A DNA stretch of 7,289 bases from contig MGNZ01000089.1 in assembly GCA_001795235.1 (NCBI GenBank), forward strand, positions 1-7,289, given 5' to 3'. The notes below the pieces were generated by a model that saw nothing but the letters and a program-made list of their open reading frames with translations, searched no databases and was not told the DNA's origin. The translations under genes were made by a program, and so were the position numbers. The stretch is from Chloroflexi bacterium RBG_16_64_32 (GTDB lineage: Bacteria; Chloroflexota; Dehalococcoidia; SM23-28-2; RBG-16-64-32). Below, piece after piece: positions 1-6,897 of the stretch (positions are counted from its first letter, which is position 1; each line of letters starts with the position of its first letter).

Positions 1-1
1 C

Positions 2-148
2 GACCTGGAATCGATGCTCTCACTTGTCAGTGGTCTTCTGCACGATAGCGCTCGGCTGCACACGATGAGCCAGGCGTCGCGACGGCTGGCACGCCCGGAG
101 GCCGCCCGCAACGTCGCCCGCATCATCGTGGAGCTGGCGGGGTTATGA
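2..148 (+). CDS. murG: MurG C-terminal fragment (UDP-GlcNAc:lipid I GlcNAc transferase), 5' end outside the window
   Basis: Only the last 48 codons are present, read in the frame that ends at TGA 146-148. The peptide runs from DLESMLSLVSG through RLARPEAARNVARIIVELAGL. MurG proteins end in this way: an amphipathic helix with a run of small and basic residues, then a 'LA-x-P-x-AA-x-x-IA' segment packing back on the N-terminal Rossmann domain. MurG transfers GlcNAc from UDP-GlcNAc to lipid I on the inner face of the membrane, giving lipid II. No catalytic residue lies in this piece, so the call rests on the C-terminal pattern and on its position directly before murC, its usual dcw neighbour. 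The stop overlaps the murC start in an ATGA arrangement. Identity is likely but based on a short fragment. Confidence 0.8.
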   Translation, partial: DLESMLSLVSGLLHDSARLHTMSQASRRLARPEAARNVARIIVELAGL

Positions 149-1548
149 GGACGGCCGTGGAAGCGATACCGCATCGGGTGCATCTGGTGGGCGTGGGCGG
201 CATTCACATGTCCGCCATCGCTCATATCTTGAGCGCCCGCGGCCACGCCATCTCCGGCTCCGACCTCTACCTGTCCCCGCTCACGGAGCGGCTGCAGGAG
301 ATGGGCGTGACCGTAAGTCGCGGTCACGACGCCGCCCACCTGAGCGACGCCGAGCTGGTCGTCTACACCTCCGCCGCTCACGAGGACAACCCGGAGCTGT
401 TGGAGGCCCGGCGCCGCCGCCTGCCCACCATCAAGAGAGCCGAGATGGTGGCCCGGCTCATGGAGGGCACTTACAGCGTTGCAGTCGCCGGCAGTCACGG
501 CAAGACGACCACCAGCTCACTCATCGCCTTCATGCTCTGGCAGGCGGGCCGCTCGCCCACCTTCATGCTGGGCGGCGAGATGATCGACCTGGACACCAAC
601 GCCATGCCCGGCGACGGCCGGGAGTTCGTCGTAGAGGCGGACGAGTTCGATGCCGCCTTCCTCAACTACCACCCGGACATCGCCCTTGTCACCAACGTGG
701 AGCCGGACCACCTGGACATTTACGGCTCTTACGAAAGGCTGAAAGACGCCTTCCGCCAGTTCCTCTCCCAGGTTAAGCCAGATGGCTACATCGTGGCCTG
801 CGGAGACGACCCTGCACTGCGGGCCATCTTAGGGGAGACCGTAAGAGACGACGTGAATTTCCCCGTCCACGTCGTCTCCTACGGTCTCAAACCAGGCGCC
901 GAATGGCGTGCCGAAAATATTTCGAGAAAGGGTGTAGACGGGTGCGCTTTTGTGGTAAGATGCGGCAAACGGGTCTACTCGGCCTTTGAGACGCGGTTGC
1001 CTGGAATTCATAACGTGAGCAATGCCCTGGGGGCGATAGCAGTGGGGAGCGCACTCGGTTTGCCGCTGGAGGTAGTACGGCGGTCGGTTGCCGAGTTCCG
1101 CGGTGTCCGTCGCCGCTTCCAGCTCATCGGCGGCGCCTGGGGAGTCACCATCATGGACGATTACGCCCACCATCCCACGGAGGTGCGCGCCACCCTCACC
1201 GCCGCCCGAGATCGCTTTCCCGGCCGCCGCCTCGTGTGCCTGTTCCAGCCCCACACCTATACCCGGACGCGCTACCTCCTGGACGAATTCCGCAACTGTT
1301 TCGCCGACTGCGACGTATTGCTCATCGCCGACACGTACGCCGCCCGTGAGGAGCCCTCCGCCGGCATGAGCGCGGAGCAACTCGCCCCGGAGATCCGCCA
1401 GCCGTCCGCGCGCTATACCGGCGACCTGGACCAATCGGCGGCAACGGCAGCCGATCTGCTGAAACCGGGAGACGTGTTCTTCACCATCGGCGCCGGCGAC
1501 GTGGAGAAGGTCGCGCCCATGGTCCTGGAGGCCTTGGAGAGACGATGA
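145..1548 (+). CDS. murC: UDP-N-acetylmuramate--L-alanine ligase MurC
   Basis: MurC is the cytoplasmic ATP-dependent ligase that adds L-Ala to UDP-MurNAc, the first amino acid of the stem peptide. At 467 aa it has the usual length. The N-terminal UDP-binding Rossmann domain begins at VGVGGIHMSAIA (15-26). The central ATPase domain has the P-loop GSHGKTTTS (116-124), the EADEFD motif (164-169) and NVEPDHLDIYG (184-194). HNVSNALGA (289-297) marks the end of the central domain. The C-terminal domain carries VRRRFQ (321-326), DDYAHHPTEV (338-347), QPHTYTRTR (368-376) and a closing TIGAGDV (447-453). These are Mur ligase motifs, and the DDYAHHP and QPHTYTRTR forms point to MurC rather than MurD, MurE or MurF. 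His21 stands where many MurC have Gly in the first glycine loop. The ATG overlaps the murG stop and has only a weak GGAG upstream, which suggests coupled translation. Confidence 0.97.
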   Translation: MRTAVEAIPHRVHLVGVGGIHMSAIAHILSARGHAISGSDLYLSPLTERLQEMGVTVSRGHDAAHLSDAELVVYTSAAHEDNPELLEARRRRLPTIKRAEMVARLMEGTYSVAVAGSHGKTTTSSLIAFMLWQAGRSPTFMLGGEMIDLDTNAMPGDGREFVVEADEFDAAFLNYHPDIALVTNVEPDHLDIYGSYERLKDAFRQFLSQVKPDGYIVACGDDPALRAILGETVRDDVNFPVHVVSYGLKPGAEWRAENISRKGVDGCAFVVRCGKRVYSAFETRLPGIHNVSNALGAIAVGSALGLPLEVVRRSVAEFRGVRRRFQLIGGAWGVTIMDDYAHHPTEVRATLTAARDRFPGRRLVCLFQPHTYTRTRYLLDEFRNCFADCDVLLIADTYAAREEPSAGMSAEQLAPEIRQPSARYTGDLDQSAATAADLLKPGDVFFTIGAGDVEKVAPMVLEALERR

Positions 1549-2462
1549 AAGAGCGGTTTCTGGCCGAGCTGAGAGCGCTGGGGCCCGTCCTCGTCGATGA
1601 GCCGCTCTCCCGCCACACCACCATCGGCATCGGCGGCCCGGCCGGCGCCTACTTCGCCGCCCGCAGCGAGGAGCAGCTCCGGGGCGCCCTGCGCGCCGCC
1701 CGCGGCCACGGCGTCCCCGTGTTCGTCCTGGGCGCCGGCTCCAACGTCCTCGTCCGGGACGGCGGCATTCGCGGGCTGGTAATCGAAAACGCCACCGACC
1801 GGGTAGAGGGCCCCGAGCCCAACGGCGCCGGATTCAAGGTACGCGCGGCCAGCGGTGTCAGCTTCGCCGCCCTGGCGCGACGCCTCTCCTTCGCCGGATA
1901 CAGCGGCCTCGAGTGGGCCTGCGGTATCCCCGGCACGCTCGGCGGCGCCGCCGTCTACAACGCCGGCGCCTACGGCCGCTCCCTGGTGGATGTCCTCAAG
2001 CGCGTGCGGCTTGTGGACGCCGATAACGGAGTCGTCGAGATGCGGCCGGAGGAGCTGTCCCTCAGCTACCGCACGAGCGCATTTACCACCGGCGCATTGC
2101 AGGACCGCGTGGTCCTATCCGTGGACCTGGCGCTTGACAAGGGCGACCCCAACGACCTGCGGGCCCGCGTGCGAGAGCTGGACGCCCGCCGCCTTGCCGC
2201 CCAGCCCCGTGGACGCAACTCCGGCTCCATGTTCAGGAACCCAGCGGAGCACCCCGCCTGGTGGCTCATTGACCAGGTGGACCTACGCGGCCACCGCATC
2301 GGCAACGCCCAGATCTCCCACCAGCACACCAACTTCTTCCTCAACCTGGGCGGCGCCAGGGCCACCGACGTCCTGGCCCTCATGGACCTCGCCCGCTCCC
2401 GCGTGCGGGAGCGCTTCGGCATCGAGCTGGCAAACGAAGTGGCCACAGTGGGGGAGCCCTGA
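1545..2462 (+). CDS. murB: UDP-N-acetylenolpyruvoylglucosamine reductase MurB
   Basis: MurB is a cytoplasmic flavoenzyme that reduces UDP-GlcNAc-enolpyruvate to UDP-MurNAc with NADPH. The 305-aa protein has the FAD-binding (PCMH-type) segments VLGAGSNVLVRDGG (61-74) and GIPGTLGGA (127-135) followed by NAGAY (139-143). The substrate domain has SYRTSAF (174-180) and GRNSGSMFRNP (223-233), where Ser228 aligns with the proton-donating Ser of the GS-x-F-x-NP motif. GNAQISHQHTNFFLN (253-267) is the usual C-terminal block, and Glu298 in ANEV matches the catalytic Glu. The compact length and the lack of an extra Tyr-loop region fit the short (type II) MurB class, though I did not run an alignment. 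The start overlaps the murC stop by 4 bases and has GGAG at 1536-1539, five bases upstream. Confidence 0.97.
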   Translation: MKERFLAELRALGPVLVDEPLSRHTTIGIGGPAGAYFAARSEEQLRGALRAARGHGVPVFVLGAGSNVLVRDGGIRGLVIENATDRVEGPEPNGAGFKVRAASGVSFAALARRLSFAGYSGLEWACGIPGTLGGAAVYNAGAYGRSLVDVLKRVRLVDADNGVVEMRPEELSLSYRTSAFTTGALQDRVVLSVDLALDKGDPNDLRARVRELDARRLAAQPRGRNSGSMFRNPAEHPAWWLIDQVDLRGHRIGNAQISHQHTNFFLNLGGARATDVLALMDLARSRVRERFGIELANEVATVGEP

Positions 2463-3535
2463 TGCCTCGCAAGCGTCTCAAAGTTGCCGTCCTGTTCGGC
2501 GGCCGCTCCGCCGAGCACGAGGTCTCGGTGGTCTCCGCCCAGGCGGTGATGGCCGCCCTGGACGCGGACCGCTTCCAGGCCGTGCCCATCGGCGTCACCA
2601 AACAGGGCACCTGGCTCACCCCACCCGACAGCGAACGCGCTATAACCGCCATACGCTCGGAGAGGTTCCGCGCCCTCGAAGAGCCGTTAGGCGAGGGCAT
2701 ACTGCACCGCACGCAGGCCCTGTCCGCTCTCCGCCGCATAGACGTGGTCTTCCCTCTAATCCACGGCACGAACGGCGAGGACGGCACCCTCCAGGGCTTC
2801 CTGGAGCTGGCCGGCGTACCTTACGTGGGCGCGGGCGTCGCCGCCAGCGCCGTGGGCATGGACAAGGCCCTTCAGAAGGCGATCTTCCGTCAGCACGGGT
2901 TCCCTGTACCCGATGACGTTGTCCTGCTCGCGACTCGCTGGCGCGCCGGCCAGGAAGCCGCCGCCCGCGAGATTGAGGCCGCCGTCCCCTACCCTGCCTT
3001 TGTCAAGCCAGCCAACAGTGGCTCCAGCATCGGCACCTCCAAGGCCCGCTCCCGCGAGGACCTGCACGACGCCCTGGAGGAGGCGTTCCGCTACGACCGC
3101 AAGGCCCTGGTCGAAGCCGCCGTGGAGGGCCGTCAGGTGGAGGTGGCGGTCCTCGGCAACGACGAGCCCGAGGCGTCGCCCGTGGGCGAGATCACGTACG
3201 AAGGCGAGTTCTACGACTACCATGCCAAGTACGAGGACCCCAACACCCGCCTCCACATCCCAGCCGACATCCCGCCCCAAACGGCAGAGGAGGCCCGCGA
3301 CATGGCCATCGCCGCCTACAAGTCGGTTGACTGTGCCGGGCTTGCCCGCGTGGACTTCTTCCTCACCCCGCAGGAGCGCCTCGTGCTCAACGAGGTGAAT
3401 ACCATCCCCGGCTTCACCCCCATGAGCATGTACCCCAAGCTGTGGGAGCACGCCGGCCTGTCCTACACCGACCTCATCACTCGACTCATAGAGCTGGCAC
3501 TGGAGCGCCACGAGGAGAAGCGGCGTTGTGTATAA
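2462..3535 (+). CDS. ddl: D-alanine--D-alanine ligase Ddl
   Basis: Ddl is a cytoplasmic ATP-grasp enzyme that joins two D-Ala molecules for the end of the stem peptide. The 357-aa protein shows the family blocks in order: FGGRSAEHEVS (12-22), HGTNGEDGTLQG (101-112), GVPYVGAG (118-125), MDK (133-135), VKPANSGSSIG (181-191), VGEI (241-244), FYDYHAKY (250-257), VDFF (297-300) and LNEVNTIPGFTPMSMYP (309-325). Glu311 and Asn313 are the expected metal ligands. The omega-loop sequence YDYHAKY is the form known from D-Ala-D-Ala ligases; the VanA and VanB type D-Ala-D-Lac ligases have a different loop, so normal D-Ala-ending precursors are inferred. It follows murB with a 1-base overlap (TGATG) and has GGGGGAG at 2450-2456 as ribosome site. 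The last 8 bases overlap ftsQ. Confidence 0.96.
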   Translation: MPRKRLKVAVLFGGRSAEHEVSVVSAQAVMAALDADRFQAVPIGVTKQGTWLTPPDSERAITAIRSERFRALEEPLGEGILHRTQALSALRRIDVVFPLIHGTNGEDGTLQGFLELAGVPYVGAGVAASAVGMDKALQKAIFRQHGFPVPDDVVLLATRWRAGQEAAAREIEAAVPYPAFVKPANSGSSIGTSKARSREDLHDALEEAFRYDRKALVEAAVEGRQVEVAVLGNDEPEASPVGEITYEGEFYDYHAKYEDPNTRLHIPADIPPQTAEEARDMAIAAYKSVDCAGLARVDFFLTPQERLVLNEVNTIPGFTPMSMYPKLWEHAGLSYTDLITRLIELALERHEEKRRCV

Positions 3536-4310
3536 GTACAACCCCCGCAAGCGCCCCCGTGCCCTCAAAGGTTACGTCCTCCCAGACGAGAAGACGGAGC
3601 GCCGCCGCCGGCGCATTCGCTGGCGCCGAATCCTCATCGCCTTCGGCCTGCTGGCGGTCATCGCGGGGGCCGTTGCCCTTTATCGATCGCCCCTGCTGCG
3701 GGTGCAGGAGGTGCAGGTGGTAGGCACGGCAAGCATCGCGCCGGAGCGGATCGCGGACGTCGCTGACCTGGAGGACGCCAGTATGCTCAACGCGCCGCTC
3801 GCTGACGCCGAGACCCGTATCGTCGCCCTGCCCCTGGTCAAGGCGGCCCAGGCCAGCCTCCGCTGGCCCAACAAGGTGCGCATCGAGGTGACAGAGCGCA
3901 CCGCCTGGGGCTACTGGGAGCTGGCCGGAACCTCCTACGTCGTCGATGACGACGGCGTCGTACTCGCGGATGTGAGGCCGCCCGAGGGCGCCCCCATCGT
4001 CTACGACGTCGGCGGGCCAACGGTCCTCGCCCCCGGAGACCGTGTCGACACGGACGCCGTACGCTTGGCCCGGTCACTACTCGCGAGCGTGCCGGAACAG
4101 CTCTCCCTGACGATCATGCGATTGGAGTATACGCCCGAAAAGGGGCTGACCCTCGTCACAGACGCGGGGTACCGCGTGGTCATGGGGGACAGCCAGAACA
4201 TCGATTACAAGTTAGCGGTCTGGCGGACCGTAGAGGAGGACGTCGGCCGCGGCGCCATGGCCGGCCACGTCCTGGACCTGCGCTTCCGCGACCGTCCAGC
4301 CCTGCAGTGA
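3528..4310 (+). CDS. ftsQ: Cell division protein FtsQ/DivIB (POTRA domain)
   Basis: This is a bitopic membrane protein of the divisome, which in known systems forms a complex with FtsB and FtsL and regulates septal wall synthesis. The 260-aa protein has a very basic cytoplasmic tail (1-34, with RRRRRIRWRR near its end) and one membrane helix (about 35-52, ILIAFGLLAVIAGAVALY). An external POTRA domain follows, from about VQEVQVVGTASI (59-70) to RWPNKVRIEVTERTAWGYW (112-130). The beta domain includes YVVDDDGVVL (137-146) and ends in VLDLRFRDRPALQ (248-260). Sequence in this family is poorly conserved, so the call rests on topology, the POTRA strand pattern and position between ddl and ftsA. The GTG start overlaps the end of ddl by 8 bases; AGGAG at 3513-3517 lies ten bases upstream. 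No other in-frame start keeps the basic tail. Confidence 0.93.
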   Translation: MYKYNPRKRPRALKGYVLPDEKTERRRRRIRWRRILIAFGLLAVIAGAVALYRSPLLRVQEVQVVGTASIAPERIADVADLEDASMLNAPLADAETRIVALPLVKAAQASLRWPNKVRIEVTERTAWGYWELAGTSYVVDDDGVVLADVRPPEGAPIVYDVGGPTVLAPGDRVDTDAVRLARSLLASVPEQLSLTIMRLEYTPEKGLTLVTDAGYRVVMGDSQNIDYKLAVWRTVEEDVGRGAMAGHVLDLRFRDRPALQ

Positions 4311-4315
4311 GCGAG

Positions 4316-4321
4316 AGGAGG
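4316..4321 (+). promoter_or_regulatory. Ribosome binding site of ftsA
   Basis: AGGAGG lies ten bases before the ftsA GTG codon at 4332. A nearer ATG at 4324 is only two bases from the motif and opens a three-codon reading frame (ATG ACA AGG TGA) out of frame with ftsA. GTG 4332 is therefore the start that gives a correct FtsA N-terminus. Confidence 0.75.
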
Positions 4322-4331
4322 CGATGACAAG

Positions 4332-5579
4332 GTGAGAGACAACATTCTGGCCTCCATAGACGTGGGGAGCAGCAAGGTCTGCACCCTCGTCGCTGAGCTC
4401 ACCCCTGACGAAGACCTGCGCATCCTCGGCGTGGGCGTGACCCCCTCCCAGGGCGTCAAGAAGGGGATGGTGGACAACATTCAGGAGGCCACCGCGGCTA
4501 TAGCCAGCTCCATCGAGAAGGCGGAGCGCTCCAGCGGCAGCCGCGTGCTGTCCGCCCACGTCAGCATTAGCGGCAACCACGTGAACTCCTTGAACAACCG
4601 CGGCATCGCCACTATCCCCGGCCGCGAGCGCCCCATCACCAAACAAGACATCGACCGCGCCATAGAAGAGGCCCAGGCCCTCAACCTCCCAACCAACCGC
4701 GAGGTCCTGCACGTCATCCCCCGCTTCTTCGTTGTCGACGGGCAGGAGCACGTTAGCGACCCCGTGGGGATGTACGGCCAGCGCCTGGACATGGAAACGC
4801 ACGTCGTCACCGGCTCCCTCACCGCCGTCCAGAACCTCACGCAGTGCGTGGAGAGCGCCGGCGTTCAGGCGGAGGCGCTGGTCCTCGCCCCCCTGGCAGC
4901 GGCGCAGGCCATACTGGAAGAGGAGGAGAAGCGACAGGGCATCATCGTCGCCGATATAGGCGGCGGCACCACCAGCATCGCCGTGTTCGTGGACGGCGCC
5001 GTGTTCCACACCTCCGTGCTCCCCGTGGGCGGCTACCATCTCACCCATGACCTGGGGGCCGGCCTGCGCGCACCATTCTCCGCCGTCGAGGAGCTCAAGA
5101 CGGAGTGGGGCTCCGCCCTTCCTTCACAGCTCAACCCTGAGGACATGGTGGAGGTGGAGGCGTTCGGCAGCCAGCGGCGCAAGGAGGTGTCCCGCCGACG
5201 CGTCGCTGAGATCCTCCAGGCCCGAGTGGAAGAGATCCTGGAGATGATCTATATCGACGCCAAGCGCGCCGGCTTCGATGAGATGATCGCCGCTGGCCTC
5301 GTTCTCACCGGAGGTAGCGCCAGCCTCTCCGGCATCGACGAGCTGGCGGAGCAGGTGCTGCGCATGCCCGTGCGCATCGGCGTGCCCAAGGGCATCCACG
5401 GCCTGTCCGACTCCCTGATCAGTCCCGCCTACGCCGTCAGCGTGGGCCTCCTGCAGTGGTCAGTTCTGGAGAACGGGCACAACGGCCACAAACCCCGCTT
5501 CAACGTCAAACCACCGGTTGCATTCAAGGGCGTGCTTGAGACCGCCCAGCGGTGGCTCAAGGCCCTTATCCCGCAGTAG
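4332..5579 (+). CDS. ftsA: Cell division protein FtsA (actin-like membrane tether for FtsZ)
   Basis: FtsA is an actin-fold ATPase that tethers FtsZ filaments to the membrane and recruits later division proteins. The 415-aa protein begins at once with the phosphate-1 motif ASIDVGSSKV (7-16). The 1C/SHS2 domain unique to FtsA lies at about 83-160. Phosphate-2 is VADIGGGTTSIAVF (206-219), and the adenosine motif is LVLTGGSASLSGID (323-336). A conserved segment, LISPAYAVSVGLLQW (362-376), ends the core. A short polar linker (about 380-397) leads to a C-terminal amphipathic helix, FKGVLETAQRWLKALIPQ (398-415), the expected membrane-targeting sequence, so the protein is complete. It lies 21 bases after ftsQ and 57 bases before the preferred ftsZ start. 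The SHS2 domain and C-terminal helix separate it from MreB and DnaK. Confidence 0.97.
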   Translation: MRDNILASIDVGSSKVCTLVAELTPDEDLRILGVGVTPSQGVKKGMVDNIQEATAAIASSIEKAERSSGSRVLSAHVSISGNHVNSLNNRGIATIPGRERPITKQDIDRAIEEAQALNLPTNREVLHVIPRFFVVDGQEHVSDPVGMYGQRLDMETHVVTGSLTAVQNLTQCVESAGVQAEALVLAPLAAAQAILEEEEKRQGIIVADIGGGTTSIAVFVDGAVFHTSVLPVGGYHLTHDLGAGLRAPFSAVEELKTEWGSALPSQLNPEDMVEVEAFGSQRRKEVSRRRVAEILQARVEEILEMIYIDAKRAGFDEMIAAGLVLTGGSASLSGIDELAEQVLRMPVRIGVPKGIHGLSDSLISPAYAVSVGLLQWSVLENGHNGHKPRFNVKPPVAFKGVLETAQRWLKALIPQ

Positions 5580-5624
5580 GGACATGGAATGCAAACGCCG
5601 GAGCCGATCAACCCCAGGCACGGA

Positions 5625-5631
5625 AAGGAGG
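5625..5631 (+). promoter_or_regulatory. Ribosome binding site that decides the ftsZ start
   Basis: AAGGAGG is followed after five bases (5632-5636) by GTG 5637, which is in frame with ftsZ. The upstream ATG at 5589 has only a weak GGGA before it, and the AAGGAGG would then lie inside the gene. The site is the strongest Shine-Dalgarno match in front of any gene here. Confidence 0.8.
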
Positions 5632-5636
5632 ACGCA

Positions 5637-6704
5637 GTGGCAGGTATAGACCTTGACGGACTGCCGCCCATCAAGGTGGTGGGCGTGGGTGGCGGCGGCT
5701 GCAACGCCGTAAACCGCATGCTGGAGGCCCGCATCCAGGGCGTCCAGTTCGTAGGTATCAACACGGACGCCCAGGTCCTTATGCGTTGCGAGGCCGATGA
5801 ACGCATCCGCATAGGCGATCGCATCACCCGCGGCCTGGGCGTTGGCGGCGACCCCGAGCGCGGCCGGCAGGCCGCAGAGGAATCACGCGATGAGATCAAG
5901 GAGGCGGTGAAGGACGCCGACATGGTGTTCATCACCGCGGGCATGGGTGGCGGCACCGGCACCGGCGCCGCGCCCATCGTTGCCCAGGTGGCCAAGGACA
6001 TCGGCGCCCTCACCGTCGCCGTCGTCACCAGACCCTTCTCCTTTGAGGGAGCCAAGCGTAAGGCCAACGCCGACCAGGGCGTGGCCCACCTTCAGGACGA
6101 GGTCGATACCCTCATCGTCATCCCCAACGACCGCCTGCTCGCTATCGCCGACGAGAAGACGACCGTCGCCGAGTCCTTCCGCATGGCCGACGATGTCCTG
6201 CGACAGGGCATTCAGGGCATCTCCGAGCTGATCACAACGCCCGGCGACATCAACCTGGACTTCGCCGACGTCCGCCGCATCATGGCCGACGCCGGCCCCG
6301 CCCTCATGGCCATCGGCCGCTCCAGCGGCGAAAACAGGGCCGTGGAGGCGGCTCAGGCCGCCGTCTCCAACCCCCTCCTGGACATCAGCATCCACGGCGC
6401 CACCGGCATCCTGTTCAACATCACCAGCTCCGGGGGACTCGGCCTGCACGAGCTCAACATGGCGGCTCAAGTAATCGCCGAGGTGGTCGATCCCGAGGCG
6501 GAAGTCATTTTTGGCACGACAACCGATCCCAGCATGGGCGAGGATGTCAAGCTCACCCTCATCGCCGTAGGGTTCGCTTCCGCAGAGATGTTCCAGTCGC
6601 CAGCCCAAGAGGAGGAGTTTAGGCGGATGCGGGCGGAGGCCATGGAGAACGTGGCCGACACCGATCTGCCGACCTTTCTTCGCCGGCCCGTCAATATCCG
6701 TTAA
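5637..6704 (+). CDS. ftsZ: Cell division protein FtsZ (tubulin-like GTPase)
   Basis: FtsZ is the GTP-dependent polymer that forms the division ring at midcell. From GTG 5637 it is 355 aa; the ATG at 5589 would add 16 residues. In the 355-aa numbering: GVGGGGCNAVNRM (16-28), INTDAQ (41-46), the tubulin signature GGGTGTG (104-110), the T7 loop NLDFADVRRIM (206-216) with Asp208 and Asp211, and the core end LTLIAVGFA (306-314). The GTG start leaves 15 residues before the first glycine motif, close to E. coli FtsZ, and places the T7 aspartates one position from E. coli Asp209 and Asp212. The C-terminal peptide DLPTFLRRPVNIR (343-355) is the FtsA-binding tail. The linker between core and tail is only about 28 residues, short and rich in Glu, Arg, Met and Ala. 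The gene closes the division run; a hairpin follows. Confidence 0.97.
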   Translation: MAGIDLDGLPPIKVVGVGGGGCNAVNRMLEARIQGVQFVGINTDAQVLMRCEADERIRIGDRITRGLGVGGDPERGRQAAEESRDEIKEAVKDADMVFITAGMGGGTGTGAAPIVAQVAKDIGALTVAVVTRPFSFEGAKRKANADQGVAHLQDEVDTLIVIPNDRLLAIADEKTTVAESFRMADDVLRQGIQGISELITTPGDINLDFADVRRIMADAGPALMAIGRSSGENRAVEAAQAAVSNPLLDISIHGATGILFNITSSGGLGLHELNMAAQVIAEVVDPEAEVIFGTTTDPSMGEDVKLTLIAVGFASAEMFQSPAQEEEFRRMRAEAMENVADTDLPTFLRRPVNIR

Positions 6705-6709
6705 CTGAC

Positions 6710-6737
6710 GCCGGGCTGCGGCAGGGCCGCGCCCGGC
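6710..6737 (+). terminator. GC-rich hairpin just after ftsZ, possible terminator without a T tract
   Basis: GCCGGGC (6710-6716) pairs with GCCCGGC (6731-6737). GCGGC (6718-6722) pairs with GCCGC (6726-6730), with loop AGG and one bulged T at 6717, giving 12 base pairs. It begins five bases after the ftsZ stop codon. No run of T follows on either strand, so it is not a textbook intrinsic terminator. It may still end or stabilise the dcw transcript. Confidence 0.55.
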
Positions 6738-6757
6738 ACTTCGAGCCAACCGCATCC

Positions 6758-6774
6758 ACCTGCCTCAGGCGGGT
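6758..6774 (+). repeat. Short inverted repeat (7-bp stem, TCA loop)
   Basis: ACCTGCC (6758-6764) pairs with GGCGGGT (6768-6774), one pair being G-T, around the loop TCA. It stands directly before the purine-rich AAAGGAGAGGAGGTG stretch. Its role is unknown. Confidence 0.4.
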
Positions 6775-6783
6775 ACAAAGGAG

Positions 6784-6791
6784 AGGAGGTG
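6784..6791 (+). other. Orphan Shine-Dalgarno-like motif with no gene behind it
   Basis: AGGAGGTG could pair over eight bases with the usual 3' end of 16S rRNA. No ATG, GTG or TTG lies five to ten bases downstream. A GTG at 6789 overlaps the motif and would encode 12 residues before TAG 6825-6827, with AAAGGAG (6777-6783) as an alternative ribosome site. This may be a leader peptide, the stump of a lost gene, or chance in purine-rich DNA. Confidence 0.3.
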
Positions 6792-6836
6792 CTGTATAGG
6801 ATAAGAGCGACGCAGTCCGATCGCTAGCACGACTGT

Positions 6837-6853
6837 CCCCGCCACGGGCGGGG
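6837..6853 (+). repeat. GC-only hairpin (7-bp stem, ACG loop)
   Basis: CCCCGCC (6837-6843) pairs with GGCGGGG (6847-6853) around ACG. All seven pairs are G-C. It is the first of two back-to-back hairpins in the ftsZ downstream spacer. Confidence 0.45.
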
Positions 6854-6857
6854 GCGG

Positions 6858-6878
6858 GTCTGCCCGCAACGGGCAGAC
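6858..6878 (+). repeat. Perfect 9-bp hairpin with CAA loop
   Basis: GTCTGCCCG (6858-6866) pairs exactly with CGGGCAGAC (6870-6878) around the loop CAA. No T tract follows. It begins four bases after the preceding hairpin. Its CAGAC arm recurs at 6905-6909 and its GTCTG arm at 6929-6933, so other pairings are possible. Confidence 0.5.
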
Positions 6879-6897
6879 AGGCGCCGCGGGGCTGTTT

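Noticed and set aside
900..1020. Locally AT-richer patch in murC with a TAAGAT that resembles a -10 box
   Set aside because: No acceptable -35 element at the right distance, and the murC reading frame and motifs continue unchanged.
1855..2916. 353-codon + strand frame across murB and ddl
   Set aside because: Ser, Pro, Ala and Arg rich out-of-frame translation running across two well-supported genes.
2462..3535. Vancomycin-resistance type ligase instead of Ddl
   Set aside because: The omega loop is FYDYHAKY as in D-Ala-D-Ala ligases, and there are no vanH or vanX neighbours.
2756..3568. 270-codon open frame on the minus strand opposite ddl
   Set aside because: It mirrors the ddl codon pattern in GC-rich DNA. 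The translation is Gly, Val and Leu rich with no recognisable motif, and ddl explains the region.
4212..5048. 278-codon open frame on the minus strand opposite ftsA
   Set aside because: Antisense shadow of ftsA, with a composition typical of complementary GC-rich codons and no domain.
5883..6755. 290-codon open frame on the minus strand opposite ftsZ
   Set aside because: Antisense shadow of ftsZ. The His, Gly, Asp and Val rich translation matches no family I know, and no ribosome site was seen.
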